Of a stretch of 64,000 nucleotides of DNA, positions 8,965-18,328 are shown one piece after another. The position numbers and the translations under genes are program-made. The notes below the pieces were generated by a model. The model had not been told where the DNA came from. It saw nothing but the letters and a program-made list of their open reading frames with translations, and did no database searches. Position 1 is the first letter of the stretch. Each line of letters opens with the position of its first letter. Source of the stretch: Gemmatimonadota bacterium (GTDB taxonomy: Bacteria > Gemmatimonadota > Gemmatimonadetes > Longimicrobiales > Gaopeijiaceae); the NCBI GenBank assembly GCA_022825135.1, contig JAJDYN010000025.1, positions 1-64,000 of the forward strand, in the 5' to 3' direction.

Positions 8965-9771
8965 TCAGCGACGCCACTTCACGAACGGATACACCAGCCG
9001 CGCCGCCAGCGAGCGCGGATACGTCTCCTCCATCCCCTCGAAGCCGAGCCGTTCGGGCTGCTCCTGGTCGGCTGGCCAGTAGGCGGTGCGGAAGAGCCAG
9101 TCCCACACGCTCAGCACGATGCCGAAGTTCTGACCGCCCCTTCCGTGCTGCACCACGTCGTGATGCCACACGTGCATCTTCGCCGAGTTGAACAGGTACC
9201 GGAGCGGTCCCCAGTCGATGCGCAGGTTGGAGTGGTTGAGGTCCTGCATCAGCGTGCTCACGATGGCCATCAGCAGGATCACGGTCCCATCCACGCCCAG
9301 CACCACCAGCGGCAGGTACGAGAGCGTCTTGTAGACCACCACCTCGCCCCAGTGGAAGCGGAAGTTCCCGATCCAGTCCAGCTCCTCGATGCTGTGATGC
9401 AGCTTGTGGAACTCCCACAGCCACGGGGTCAGGTGCAGCAGCCGGTGGATGTTCCACTCCACGAAATCCTTCACCACGAAGAACACCACGAACTGGAGCC
9501 AGAGCGGCTGCGACGTGACCAGCGCCAGCGACTCGGGCACCGGCAGGCCCATCTCGAACAGCATGCCGTTGAAGGCCTGCACCAGCCGGCCCGTCACCAT
9601 CGCCAGCAGCACTCCGAGGTAGTGCCCGTTGAACACGAGCCAGAACAAATCCTGCCAGATGCCCCGCCGCAGCGCCCGCTGCTCCCTGCGCCAGGGCCAG
9701 AGCCGCTCGAGCAGGAAGCAGAACAGCGAGACGGCGATCAGCCAGAAGTAGTACTGAAGGTAGACGGGCAT
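8965..9771 (-). CDS. Sterol desaturase / fatty acid hydroxylase family membrane protein
   Basis: A 268-aa integral membrane di-iron enzyme candidate. Three histidine clusters that ligate the iron pair are visible: NIHRLLH, HKLHHS and HVWHHD. They sit between hydrophobic segments, at least four of which span the membrane (residues about 5-22, 45-65, 85-105 and 150-175). Members hydroxylate or desaturate lipids using O2; the substrate here cannot be decided. It lies 26 nt downstream of the AddB-like gene's start side on the same strand and may have its own promoter in the 90 bp behind 9771. Length fits the family. Confidence 0.85.
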   Translation of the reverse strand: MPVYLQYYFWLIAVSLFCFLLERLWPWRREQRALRRGIWQDLFWLVFNGHYLGVLLAMVTGRLVQAFNGMLFEMGLPVPESLALVTSQPLWLQFVVFFVVKDFVEWNIHRLLHLTPWLWEFHKLHHSIEELDWIGNFRFHWGEVVVYKTLSYLPLVVLGVDGTVILLMAIVSTLMQDLNHSNLRIDWGPLRYLFNSAKMHVWHHDVVQHGRGGQNFGIVLSVWDWLFRTAYWPADQEQPERLGFEGMEETYPRSLAARLVYPFVKWRR

Positions 9772-9861
9772 GGGGTTCCGTCCTCAGCGGATGATGGGGA
9801 TGTGGCACACATATTCCGACGAAGTCCGGCGGCACGGCAACCGGTCGTGCCCGTCACTCCC

Positions 9862-10488
9862 TCAGGGCGCCGGCGTGTCGGTCAGGCGCCAGAGCACCCA
9901 GCTCGCCACCGACCGGAGCGGCTTCCACACCTCCGAGCGCTCCAGGACGGCCTTCGGCGCAGGCCGTTCGTCGAGTCCGTCCAGCCGGCGCAGGCCCTCC
10001 CGCACCCCGAGGTCGGTTGCCGGCATCACGTCCAGCCGTCCCAGCTTGAAGAGGAGGAACATCTGCGCGGTCCAGACACCGATGCCGCGCACCTCGGTCA
10101 GCCGCTCGACGATCGCCTCGTCGGGAAGCCGCCCGAGGCCGCGCAGGCGGAGCGAGCGGGACTCCACCCGGCGCGCCAGATCGGTGAGCGCGAGCATCTT
10201 GTTGCGGGACAGCCCCGCGCCCCTGAGCTCCTCTTCCGGCAGGGCCAGCAACTCCGCGGGGGTGGGGAAGTTGCGCCCGGGCGTGAGGGCGCGCACGCGT
10301 CCGTAGATGGTCTTCGCGGCCGCGCCGGCGAGCTGCTGGTAGATGATCGACCGGCACAGGTAGTGGAAGGCGGAGAAGCGGCGGCTGCTGCGGGAGAAGT
10401 CCGGAAACTCGGGGACCCGCGCGATCGCGGCCCCCAGGCGGGGGTCGGCCTCGGCAAGGCGGGCCAGCTGCTCTGAAGTGGGTTGCAT
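9862..10488 (-). CDS. DNA-3-methyladenine glycosylase II-type (AlkA-like)
   Basis: A 208-aa base-excision repair glycosylase of the HhH-GPD superfamily, acting on alkylated bases in DNA. YLCRSIIYQQLAGAAAKTI matches the conserved N-terminal helix. The helix-hairpin-helix is LTEVRGIGVWTAQMFLLF, and the catalytic Asp lies in VMPATDLGVREGL. ATG at 10488 (MQPTSEQLARL) is chosen because it fits the family N-terminus; the open frame to 10638 is Pro/Arg-rich and overlaps the divergent promoter of the VWA gene. No additional AraC-type domain is present, so this is the short form. Confidence 0.85.
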   Translation of the reverse strand: MQPTSEQLARLAEADPRLGAAIARVPEFPDFSRSSRRFSAFHYLCRSIIYQQLAGAAAKTIYGRVRALTPGRNFPTPAELLALPEEELRGAGLSRNKMLALTDLARRVESRSLRLRGLGRLPDEAIVERLTEVRGIGVWTAQMFLLFKLGRLDVMPATDLGVREGLRRLDGLDERPAPKAVLERSEVWKPLRSVASWVLWRLTDTPAP

Positions 10489-10630
10489 GGGTGATGGTCG
10501 GGGAGGAGGGAGCGGCTTGTCGTGCTCCAAGGTAACGCCGGCGCCGCCGGACGCCCGGCGGGGGACCACAATCGGCGCGTCCAGAGTAGGAAACGAACCC
10601 GCAGCCAGCCGTTTCGGACTCGGAGGTGCC

Positions 10631-12580
10631 ATGTCCATTCCAGCCCTCGCCTGGGTTCTCGCCGCGAGCCTGTGGTCCTTCGCTCCCGCAGATGTCGACC
10701 TTGCTCCTTCTCATATCACGCGCGCGACCGTGTCGGGTCGGGTCACCGACGCCGCGACCGGCGACCCCCTGACCGGCGCCCGCGTGTTCATCTCCGGCCA
10801 GACGACCTCGGTCCTCTCCGGTGACGGCGGCGAGTACAGCTTCATCCTGCCGGGGGATGGCTGGGGCGGGCGCGAAGTCCAAGTGCGCGCGGAGATGCCG
10901 GGATACCAGCGCATCGACCGCGCCGTCCGATTGTCGGGCGCGACCACCCGGGTCGATCTGGCGCTTGTCCCGGGCAGCGACAGGGTGATGCATGAGGCGG
11001 TGCTGCGGGCACAGTACGCCAACCCCGCTCCGCCACCTCCCGCGGGCCGGCCACAGGCCGTGCAGGAGGCGGTCGGAATCGACGCCGCGAGACGGGTGTC
11101 CGGGGCTGCGCGCGCACAGGTGTCGGCGCGCGACGCCATCGCCCGTCCCCGGCCCGCCTTCAACACCGAGTCCTACGCCCACATCGAGGAATCCGATTTC
11201 CTCGGCGTCGAAGACAACCCGCTCTCCACCTTCGCGATCGATGTCGACCGGGCGTCGTACTCCAACATGCGGCGCTTCATCGAGAGGGGAATGCGTCCCC
11301 CCATCGACGCCATCCGCGTCGAGGAACTCGTCAACTACTTCACCTACGACTACCCGGCGCCCGCCGGCGCTCATCCCCTCGCCATCACCACCGAAGTCGG
11401 CACGGCGCCGTGGCAGCCGGCGCATCGTCTGCTGCGCATCGGCATCCAGGGCCGGGACATCGCCGCTGCGGAGCTGCCCGCGGGCAACCTGGTCTTCCTG
11501 ATCGACGTGTCCGGCTCCATGCAGCCGTCCGCGAAGCTCCCCCTGCTCAAGTCGTCGCTGCGCCTGCTGGCCGCGCAGATGAGGCCCGCCGACCGGGTCG
11601 CGATCGTGGTGTACGCCGGCCAGGCCGGGCTCGCTCTGCCTCCCACCTCCGGGACGAACAAGAGCGAGATTCTCTTCGCGATCGACAGGCTCGAGGCCGG
11701 CGGCTCCACGGCCGGCGGAGCGGGGCTGCGGCTCGCGTACGAGGTGGCGCGCGAGAACTTCAGCGAAGAGGCGAACAACCGGGTGATTCTAGCCAGCGAC
11801 GGCGACTTCAACGTGGGGCCGTCGAGCGACGCGGAGATGATCCGCCTCATCGAAAAGGAACGCGAATCGGGCGTCTTCCTCTCCGTCCTGGGTTTCGGCA
11901 CCGGAAACCTGCAGGACTCCAAGATGGAACAGCTGGCCAACCACGGGAACGGCAGCTACGCCTACATCGACAGCGAGCGCGAGGCGGCCAAGGTGCTGGT
12001 GAGCGAATTCGCCGGCACGCTGTTCACGATCGCGAAGGACGTGAAGGTGCAGGTCGAGTTCAATCCGCGGGCAGTGCAGGCGTACCGGCTCATCGGCTAC
12101 GAGAACCGTGCGTTGCGCGCGGAGGACTTTGCGGACGATCGCAGGGACGCCGGGGAGCTCGGGGCGGGCCATACCGTCACGGCCCTCTACGAGATCGTGC
12201 CGGCCGGCATCGACGGCCCCCATGTGGCGGAGACGCCCCCGCTTCGCTATCGCGACCGAGCGGACGTCACCGGGCGGGCGGCATCCGGCGAACTCGGATT
12301 CGTCCAGCTTCGCTACAAGCGGCCCGACGATTCGAAGAGCGTTCTCCTGCAACAGGCGTTCGTCGACAGGGGCGGAGATGGCTCCGGCGACATGCGTTTC
12401 GCCGCGTCGGTGGCGGCCTTCGGCATGCTGCTGCGTGAATCGGCACATGCCGGCGACTTTTCGCTGGGCGACGCTCTGGAGCTGGCGCGGGGATCTCTCG
12501 GTGACGACGAGGAAGGCTACCGGCGCGAGTTCGTCCGGCTGGTGCGCGAGACCCGCGTGCAAGGGCTGCTGAAGCGCTGA
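10631..12580 (+). CDS. YfbK-type von Willebrand factor A protein with N-terminal beta-sandwich domain
   Basis: A predicted exported 649-aa protein. Residues 1-25 form a signal-like hydrophobic segment. Residues about 30-115 resemble a carboxypeptidase regulatory-like beta-sandwich (VSGRVTDAATGDPLTGARV). The YfbK signature NPLSTFAIDVDRASYSNMRR with RVEELVNYF follows. The VWA domain has a complete MIDAS start (LIDVSGSMQ, about residue 290), and a DUF3520-like C-terminal region completes the family layout. VWA domains bind proteins through a metal ion; YfbK relatives are envelope proteins of unclear role. ATG at 10631 has GGAGG 4-5 nt upstream. No AAA+ partner gene is adjacent. Confidence 0.85.
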   Translation: MSIPALAWVLAASLWSFAPADVDLAPSHITRATVSGRVTDAATGDPLTGARVFISGQTTSVLSGDGGEYSFILPGDGWGGREVQVRAEMPGYQRIDRAVRLSGATTRVDLALVPGSDRVMHEAVLRAQYANPAPPPPAGRPQAVQEAVGIDAARRVSGAARAQVSARDAIARPRPAFNTESYAHIEESDFLGVEDNPLSTFAIDVDRASYSNMRRFIERGMRPPIDAIRVEELVNYFTYDYPAPAGAHPLAITTEVGTAPWQPAHRLLRIGIQGRDIAAAELPAGNLVFLIDVSGSMQPSAKLPLLKSSLRLLAAQMRPADRVAIVVYAGQAGLALPPTSGTNKSEILFAIDRLEAGGSTAGGAGLRLAYEVARENFSEEANNRVILASDGDFNVGPSSDAEMIRLIEKERESGVFLSVLGFGTGNLQDSKMEQLANHGNGSYAYIDSEREAAKVLVSEFAGTLFTIAKDVKVQVEFNPRAVQAYRLIGYENRALRAEDFADDRRDAGELGAGHTVTALYEIVPAGIDGPHVAETPPLRYRDRADVTGRAASGELGFVQLRYKRPDDSKSVLLQQAFVDRGGDGSGDMRFAASVAAFGMLLRESAHAGDFSLGDALELARGSLGDDEEGYRREFVRLVRETRVQGLLKR

Positions 12581-12705
12581 TCCCGGAGGTCCGCCGCCCG
12601 ACACCGTAGCGTCGCCGGGGAAAACGAACATCCCATCTCCTGCGTAGTATCATTTCTGTTTCGAAGTCCGAGAATCACCCCGGCGCATTTCTGGAGAAGA
12701 GACCG

Positions 12706-15474
12706 ATGAAGCTGAATGTGAGGCGTGTTCCCCATTGGACCGCCGTCGCCGCCGCATTTGTGGGCGCGACGGCCCAGGCCGCGGTGGCGCAGGAGCTGCC
12801 GGAGGGCGTTACGGAGGTGGCGTCCGTCGAGGGCATCACCGAGTACCGCCTGGACAACGGCCTGCGGTTTCTCCTGTTCCCGGACCAGAGCAAGCAGCAG
12901 ATCACGGTCAACGTGACCTACATGGTCGGATCGCGGCACGAGGGGTACGGCGAGACCGGGATGGCGCACCTGCTCGAGCACCTGGTCTTCAAGGGGACGC
13001 CCGACCATCCCAACATCCCCGACGAGCTGACCGAGCGCGGAGCGTTCCCCAACGGCACCACCTGGTTCGACCGCACCAACTACTTCGAGACCTTCCCGGC
13101 CTCGGAGGACAACCTGGCCTGGGCGATCGATCTGGAGGCCGACCGCATGGTCAACTCCTTCATCGCGGCCGAGGATCTCGAGTCCGAGATGACCGTGGTG
13201 CGCAACGAGTGGGAGTCGGGCGAGAACCAGCCCATGGCGGTGCTGCAGAAGCGCGTCATGTCGGCGGCCTACGACTGGCACAACTACGGCAACTCCACCA
13301 TCGGCGCGCGCGCGGACCTCGAGAACGTGCCCATCGAGCGTCTGCAGGCCTTCTACCGCAAGTATTACCAGCCCGACAACGCCCTTGTCGTGATCGCCGG
13401 GCGCTTCGACCCGGAGTACGCCATCCAGCTGGTGGCCGACGAGTTCGGCGCCATTCCGCGCCCGGACCGGAGCGGGGCGAACCGGCTGTTCACCACCTAT
13501 ACCGCGGAGCCCGCGCAGGACGGCGAGCGCACGGTGACCCTGCGGCGGGTGGGCGACGTGCAGCTGGTCATGGCCGCCTACCACGTCCCGCCCGGCTCCC
13601 ACGAGCAGTACGCGGCGGTGGACGTCCTCACCCACGTCCTCGCGACCCGGCCCGCCGGGCGCCTCTACCAGAACCTGGTCGAACCCGGGCTCGCGGCGAA
13701 CGCGTTCGCCTTCGGCTACCAGCTCAACGAGCCGGGCGTGCTGATGGCCGCCGCCCAGGTGCGCCAGGAGGACTCGCTGGAGGAGGCCGCGGCCGCAATG
13801 CTCGCCACCCTCGACGAGATGGTCGAGGCGCCCCCCACCGAGGAGGAGGTCGAACGGGCCCGGACCGACTACCTGTCGAGCATCGAGCTCGCCTTCAACA
13901 ACCCGCAGGGGATCGCGCTGCAGCTGAGCGAATGGGCGTCGATGGGCGACTGGCGCCTCTTCTTCCTGCACCGCGACCGGCTGGAGCAGGTCACGCCCAC
14001 CGCCGTGCACCAGGTGGCGCAGGCCTACCTGAAGCCCTCCAACCGCACCATCGGCTACTTCTACCCGACGGAGGAGACGCCGGCCCGGGCCGAGATCCCC
14101 GCCCCGCCCGACGTGGCGGCGCTGGTCGCCAGCTACACCGGCCGCGAGGCCGTGGCCGAGGGCGAGGCGTTCGACCCGACGCCCGCCAACGTCGACGCCC
14201 GCACGACCACCACGACTCTCTCCAACGGGGTGGAGGTTTCGCTCCTGCCCAAGGAGAACCGCGGCGACGCCGTGAGCGTGCAGTTCTCCTTCCGCCACGG
14301 CACCGAGGCCGCCCTCATGGGCCGGGCCACCGCCGGGTCGCTGGCGGGCTCCATGCTGATGCGCGGCACGACCCGACGGTCGCGCCAGGAGATCAGCGAC
14401 GAACTGGATCGCCTGCGGGCGCAGGGGAGCGTGAGCGGATCGGCCCTGTCGACCGGCGGGTCCTTCACCACCGTCCGCGAAAACCTGGCGCCCGTCCTCC
14501 GGCTGGCCGGAGAGGTGCTGCGCGAGCCCGCCTTCGATCCCGACGAATTCGACTTGCTGCGCGAGGAGAGGCTCGCGGCGATCGAGCAGCAGCAGTCGGA
14601 GCCCCAGGCGCTGGTCTTCCAGGCCTTCAACCGGCACCTGAACCGGTTCCCCGAGGACCATCCGCGCTACTCGACCACCTTCGAGGAGGACATCGAGCGT
14701 CTCAACGCGGCGACGGTCGATGGGGCGAGGGCGTTCTGGTCCGAATTCTACGGAGCCGAGGGCGGCACCGTCGCCGTGGTCGGGGACTTCGATCCCGACG
14801 AGACGCTCGCGGTGCTGGAGGAGGTGTTCGGCGGCTGGGAGGCGCCCGAGCCCTACGAACGCGTCCCGGATCCGTACGTCCAGGTCGAGACGGTCAGCGT
14901 GGACATCGAGACCCCGGACAAGGCCAACGCGTGGATGGTGGCTGTCACCACCTTCCCCATGCGCGACGACGATCCCCGCTATCCGGCACTGCGCATGGCC
15001 GACTTCATGCTGGGCGGCGGGTTCCTGAATTCCCGTCTGCCGACCCGTATCCGCCAGGAAGAGGGGCTCTCCTACGGCGTCGGTTCGCAGCTGGCGGTGC
15101 CCCCGGTCGACGACGGCGGGCTCTTCCTGACCTATGCCATCTTCGCCCCCGAGAACGGCGACAGGGTGGTGGACGCGTTCCGCGACGAGCTGCGCAGGGC
15201 GCTGGAGGAAGGGTTCACCCGGGAGGAGCTGGATGCCGCGAAACGCGGGTTCCTGGACGCGCAGCAGAACGGCCGCTCGAACGACAGCGCGCTCGCCGGC
15301 CAGCTCAGCAACAACCTGTTCACGAACCGGACCATGGAGTTCACCGCCGCCCGGGAAGCGGCCATCGGAGCGCTGACGGTGGAGGAGGTCAACGCCGCGC
15401 TGCGCGACTACGTTTCGCTGGACGACATCTCCATCTTCCGCGCGGGAGACTTCGCCAACAAGCTGATTCCGTAG
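12706..15474 (+). CDS. M16 family zinc protease, two-domain (pitrilysin type), exported
   Basis: A 922-aa secreted or periplasmic metalloprotease. A signal peptide covers residues 1-29 (cleavage near AVAQE). The inverted zinc motif HxxEH is MAHLLEHLVFKG, with His88, Glu91 and His92; the third ligand Glu is in ESEMTVVRNEWESG. A second M16 half starts near residue 500 and lacks the motif, as expected for the structural half of the clamshell. The C-terminal R/Y signature is GGGFLNSRLPTRIRQEEGLSYG. The ATG at 12706 follows GGAGAAGAG. A GC-rich hairpin just after the stop probably ends the transcript. Confidence 0.92.
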   Translation: MKLNVRRVPHWTAVAAAFVGATAQAAVAQELPEGVTEVASVEGITEYRLDNGLRFLLFPDQSKQQITVNVTYMVGSRHEGYGETGMAHLLEHLVFKGTPDHPNIPDELTERGAFPNGTTWFDRTNYFETFPASEDNLAWAIDLEADRMVNSFIAAEDLESEMTVVRNEWESGENQPMAVLQKRVMSAAYDWHNYGNSTIGARADLENVPIERLQAFYRKYYQPDNALVVIAGRFDPEYAIQLVADEFGAIPRPDRSGANRLFTTYTAEPAQDGERTVTLRRVGDVQLVMAAYHVPPGSHEQYAAVDVLTHVLATRPAGRLYQNLVEPGLAANAFAFGYQLNEPGVLMAAAQVRQEDSLEEAAAAMLATLDEMVEAPPTEEEVERARTDYLSSIELAFNNPQGIALQLSEWASMGDWRLFFLHRDRLEQVTPTAVHQVAQAYLKPSNRTIGYFYPTEETPARAEIPAPPDVAALVASYTGREAVAEGEAFDPTPANVDARTTTTTLSNGVEVSLLPKENRGDAVSVQFSFRHGTEAALMGRATAGSLAGSMLMRGTTRRSRQEISDELDRLRAQGSVSGSALSTGGSFTTVRENLAPVLRLAGEVLREPAFDPDEFDLLREERLAAIEQQQSEPQALVFQAFNRHLNRFPEDHPRYSTTFEEDIERLNAATVDGARAFWSEFYGAEGGTVAVVGDFDPDETLAVLEEVFGGWEAPEPYERVPDPYVQVETVSVDIETPDKANAWMVAVTTFPMRDDDPRYPALRMADFMLGGGFLNSRLPTRIRQEEGLSYGVGSQLAVPPVDDGGLFLTYAIFAPENGDRVVDAFRDELRRALEEGFTREELDAAKRGFLDAQQNGRSNDSALAGQLSNNLFTNRTMEFTAAREAAIGALTVEEVNAALRDYVSLDDISIFRAGDFANKLIP

Positions 15475-15499
15475 AGGACGTCCGCGGGGACAGCGCGCC

Positions 15500-15531
15500 G
15501 ACGGGCCGGGGCCGCGAGGCTCCGGCCCGTC
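15500..15531 (+). terminator. GC-rich hairpin terminator after the M16 gene
   Basis: A 14-bp stem with one G-T pair closes on a GCGA tetraloop: GACGGGCCGGGGCC pairs with GGCTCCGGCCCGTC. It lies 25 nt after the M16 stop and is followed by TTCGCGTGT, a weak T tract of the kind usual in high-GC genomes. No other gene end is nearby, so it should terminate the M16 transcript before the aminotransferase gene. Confidence 0.65.
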
Positions 15532-15630
15532 TTCGCGTGTATCCCGGCCGGGCGGATGAATCGCGCGCGGGCCGGGCCGGGCGTACTATTCAGCGGACTC
15601 GGCTGAATCCCCACGACTGCGAGAGTCACC

Positions 15631-16923
15631 ATGCCTGCCTCATCCATGAATCGCCGCGATTTCGCCCGTCTCTTCGCCGCCGGAGGATCTGCGGCCCTCC
15701 TCGGCCATCCCGCGCTCGAAGGCCTGGCGCGGCGGACGCCTTCCGGGCCGCTTGCCCGTCGCACCGGCACCGCGCGTGCCGTCGACTGGGACGAAGTGCG
15801 CGCCCGCTTCCTCATCCCGCCCGAGCTGTCGGTGATGAACGCGGCCAACCTGTGCCCGTCACCGGCGAGCACGCTGCAGGCGGTGCACGACTACACCGAG
15901 CGCATGGACCGCGAGCCGGTGCCCAGCTTTCGCGGCGAGATGGCCCGGGTGAAGGAGCCGACCCGCGACCGCCTGGCCGAATTCCTGGGCGTCACCCCCG
16001 AGGAGATCCTCATCACCCGCAACACCAGCGAGGCCAACAACTGGGTGTCGACCGGCCTGCAACTGGGGCTGGGCGACGAGGTCGTGATCATGCGCGACAA
16101 CCACCCCAGCAACAACCTCGCCTGGAAGGCCAAGGGACAGCGCTTCGGCTACACGGTGCGCGAGATCGAGCCGGCGAGCCCCCACCCCGGCGCCGACTAC
16201 TACGTGCAGGCGTTCCGCGAGGCCATCACGCCGAGCACCCGGGTGATCTCCTTCACCCACCTCACCAACACCGCCGGCGACCTCTTCCCGGCGCGCGAAC
16301 TGTGCGCCCTGGCGCGCGAGCACGGCGTCTTCTCCGTCGTCGACGGCGCCCAGTCGTTCGGACTCTTCGACATCGACCTCTCCGAGGTTCAGCCCGACTT
16401 CTATACCGGAAGCGCCCACAAGTGGCCCTGCGGTCCCAAGGAAACAGGGGTGCTGTACGTGAACGCCCGCGTCCACGACCGCTTCTGGCCCACCATGTAC
16501 AGTGCCTACAGCGGGTCGCGTGGCCTCGCACGCACCCACGAGGGGCTGGGCCAGCGCGACGAGCCCGCCATCCGCGCCTTCGGCGCGCAGATCGAGTTCC
16601 TGCAGGAGATCACGATGGCCGAAGTGGAGGCGCGCAGCCGCGAGCTCGCAACCGCGCTGGTCGAGGAGCTGTCCGCGCTGGACGGCGTGCACATGTGGAC
16701 CTCGCAGGAGCCTTCGCGGCGCGCGGCCGTGGTCACCTTCCGCCCGGGCGAACTGTCACCGGGCGCCGTGGTCGCGGCGCTGGAAAACGACGGCATCGTG
16801 GCCGCCGCTCGCGGGGGCAGCGACCGCACCGGCGTGCGCCTCTCGCCCCACTTCTACAACTCGCACACCGATGTGGAGCGCGCGGTCTCGGCGATCCGGG
16901 GGTATCTGCAGACGGGGCTCTGA
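15631..16923 (+). CDS. Tat-exported class V aminotransferase-fold protein
   Basis: A 430-aa PLP enzyme of the class V (isopenicillin-N-epimerase / cysteine-desulfurase-like) fold. The N-terminus has a twin-arginine signal (MNRRDFARLFAAGGSAALLG), so it is probably folded with its cofactor and exported. The PLP lysine is Lys264 in TGSAHKWPCGPKE. Upstream fold motifs include NTSEANNWVSTG and VVDGAQSFGLFDID. ATG at 15631 is used; a second ATG at residue 6 would also keep the Tat motif. The substrate is unknown: relatives include epimerases, desulfurases and selenocysteine lyases. The Tat signal is the unusual point. Confidence 0.85.
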   Translation: MPASSMNRRDFARLFAAGGSAALLGHPALEGLARRTPSGPLARRTGTARAVDWDEVRARFLIPPELSVMNAANLCPSPASTLQAVHDYTERMDREPVPSFRGEMARVKEPTRDRLAEFLGVTPEEILITRNTSEANNWVSTGLQLGLGDEVVIMRDNHPSNNLAWKAKGQRFGYTVREIEPASPHPGADYYVQAFREAITPSTRVISFTHLTNTAGDLFPARELCALAREHGVFSVVDGAQSFGLFDIDLSEVQPDFYTGSAHKWPCGPKETGVLYVNARVHDRFWPTMYSAYSGSRGLARTHEGLGQRDEPAIRAFGAQIEFLQEITMAEVEARSRELATALVEELSALDGVHMWTSQEPSRRAAVVTFRPGELSPGAVVAALENDGIVAAARGGSDRTGVRLSPHFYNSHTDVERAVSAIRGYLQTGL

Positions 16924-17044
16924 CGCGGCAACGGAGGCGGAGATTCCGCGGCGGCGGAAGCACGGACGCGGGGCGCGAATAGGTGTGTGAACGAAGCGCG
17001 AAAATTCGGATGCGCACTCCGGGTTTTCACGTTACTTTGGGGCC

Positions 17045-18202
17045 ATGATTCCACGCCCCGACTATCTGCGGCGGCTTGAGACCGCGACCGCGCGCGCTCC
17101 CGTCACCGCCCTGCTTGGGCCGCGACAATGCGGCAAGACCACGCTCGCGCGGGAGTTCGCCGCCGGTCGGAACGCCACCCGCTTCGACTTGGAATCGGAA
17201 CCGGATGTTCGCCAGCTGGCCAATCCCGAACTCGTCCTGGGGTCATTGGATGGACTGGTGGTGCTGGACGAGGTGCAGCGGATGCCGAAGCTCTTTTCGG
17301 CTCTGCGGGTGCTGGTGGACCGTCTGGATTCGCAGACGCGGTTTCTGATCCTGGGCAGCGCGGCGCCGGATCTGGTGCGCGGCGTCTCGGAATCATTGGC
17401 CGGGCGGGTGGAGCTCATCGAGATGGGTGGTTTTGGCTTGGCCGAGACCGGGGCGTCGCAGTGGCGCGATCTCTGGCTGCGCGGAGGCTTTCCCCGCTCC
17501 TATCTGGCGGCGTCGGACGATGACAGCCACGCTTGGCGGGATTCGTTCGTGAGCACGTTCCTGGAGCGCGACGTGCCCCAGCTTGGGATTTCCATTCCCG
17601 CCGCGGCGATGCGACGCTTCTGGATCATGCTCGCGCACTCGCACGGCCAGACGTGGAACGCCTCCAATCTGGGACGCGCGCTGTCGCTCTCCGACAAAAC
17701 CGTGCGCCGCTACCTCGACTTGTTGACGGGCACGTTCATGGTCCGGCAACTGCAGCCGTGGTTCCACAACATTGCCAAACGCCAAGTCAAGGCACCCAAA
17801 GTCTACCTGCGCGACTCCGGCCTGCTTCACACCCTGCTGGGCATTCCGAACGACGCGGCGCTGCTGTCGCATCCGCGTGTCGGAGCCTCCTGGGAGGGAT
17901 TCGTGATCGAGCAACTGCTGCGCGTTCTGCGTCCCGCGGATGCCTGGTTCTGGGCCGCGCACGGGGGCGGCGAGCTCAACCTGCTCGCCACCGTCGAGGG
18001 CCGATGGACGGGATTCGAGGTCAAGTTCAGCGAAGCCCCATCGGTTGCGCGCCGGACTCGCGCCTCGGCCGATGCGTTGGAGGTGGATCACCTGTTCGTC
18101 GTGTGTCCCGCGCCGCGGGCATACCCGGTGGGCGAGCGGATCACGGTGATGCCGTTGTGGGAGATTGAAACGCTTCGCGAACGGATCAGGGGGTTGCCTT
18201 GA
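17045..18202 (+). CDS. AAA ATPase with DUF4143 (AAA_14)
   Basis: A 385-aa ATPase. Walker A is LLGPRQCGKTTLAREF (residues 24-38) and Walker B is LDGLVVLDEVQRMP. The C-terminal half matches DUF4143: RRYLDLLTGTFMVRQLQPW, KVYLRDSGLLHTLLGI, and a nuclease-like end with ELNLLATVEGRWTGFEVKFS. Such genes are common singletons in accessory regions, often near toxin-antitoxin genes, and have no settled function. Here the next 120 bp contain the fused remains of a Phd/PIN pair, which fits that company. The C-terminal GFEVKFS resembles the E-x-K of restriction-like nucleases. Confidence 0.85.
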   Translation: MIPRPDYLRRLETATARAPVTALLGPRQCGKTTLAREFAAGRNATRFDLESEPDVRQLANPELVLGSLDGLVVLDEVQRMPKLFSALRVLVDRLDSQTRFLILGSAAPDLVRGVSESLAGRVELIEMGGFGLAETGASQWRDLWLRGGFPRSYLAASDDDSHAWRDSFVSTFLERDVPQLGISIPAAAMRRFWIMLAHSHGQTWNASNLGRALSLSDKTVRRYLDLLTGTFMVRQLQPWFHNIAKRQVKAPKVYLRDSGLLHTLLGIPNDAALLSHPRVGASWEGFVIEQLLRVLRPADAWFWAAHGGGELNLLATVEGRWTGFEVKFSEAPSVARRTRASADALEVDHLFVVCPAPRAYPVGERITVMPLWEIETLRERIRGLP

Positions 18203-18210
18203 CCGCGGTT

Positions 18211-18326
18211 GGGCTTGGATGCAGCGAAGACCCACCTGTCCAGGCTCATCAAGCTGGCGGTGGGATCTGCTGGTCGACACGCACGCGCTGCTCCGGGCGA
18301 TTGATTCGCCGGAGAAGCTGGGTCCT
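18211..18326 (+). pseudogene. Remnant of a Phd antitoxin / PIN toxin pair
   Basis: Two fragments lie end to end in different frames between the ATPase and the S46 gene. In the first (about 18211-18258) the frame reads GLDAAKTHLSRLIKLA, the N-terminus of a Phd/YefM antitoxin. In the second (18264-18326) it reads DLLVDTHALLRAIDSPEKLG, the first 20 or so residues of a PIN toxin. Nothing of the antitoxin C-terminus or the PIN active site remains. This looks like a toxin-antitoxin operon collapsed by internal deletions. It is too short to be functional. Confidence 0.65.
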
Positions 18327-18328
18327 CC

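Noticed and set aside
5606-9082. A 1158-aa plus-strand frame opposite the AddB-like gene
   Set aside because: The minus-strand frame has clear nuclease and Fe-S motifs; the opposite frame has none.
16944-16959. Hairpin TTCCGC/GCGGAA after the aminotransferase gene as a terminator
   Set aside because: Only a 6-bp stem with no T tract in a GC-rich stretch; not distinguishable from chance.
12735-16982. A 1415-aa plus-strand frame across the M16 and aminotransferase genes
   Set aside because: Gly/Arg-rich throughout, crosses a terminator and two well-supported genes in another frame, so it is a high-GC artefact.
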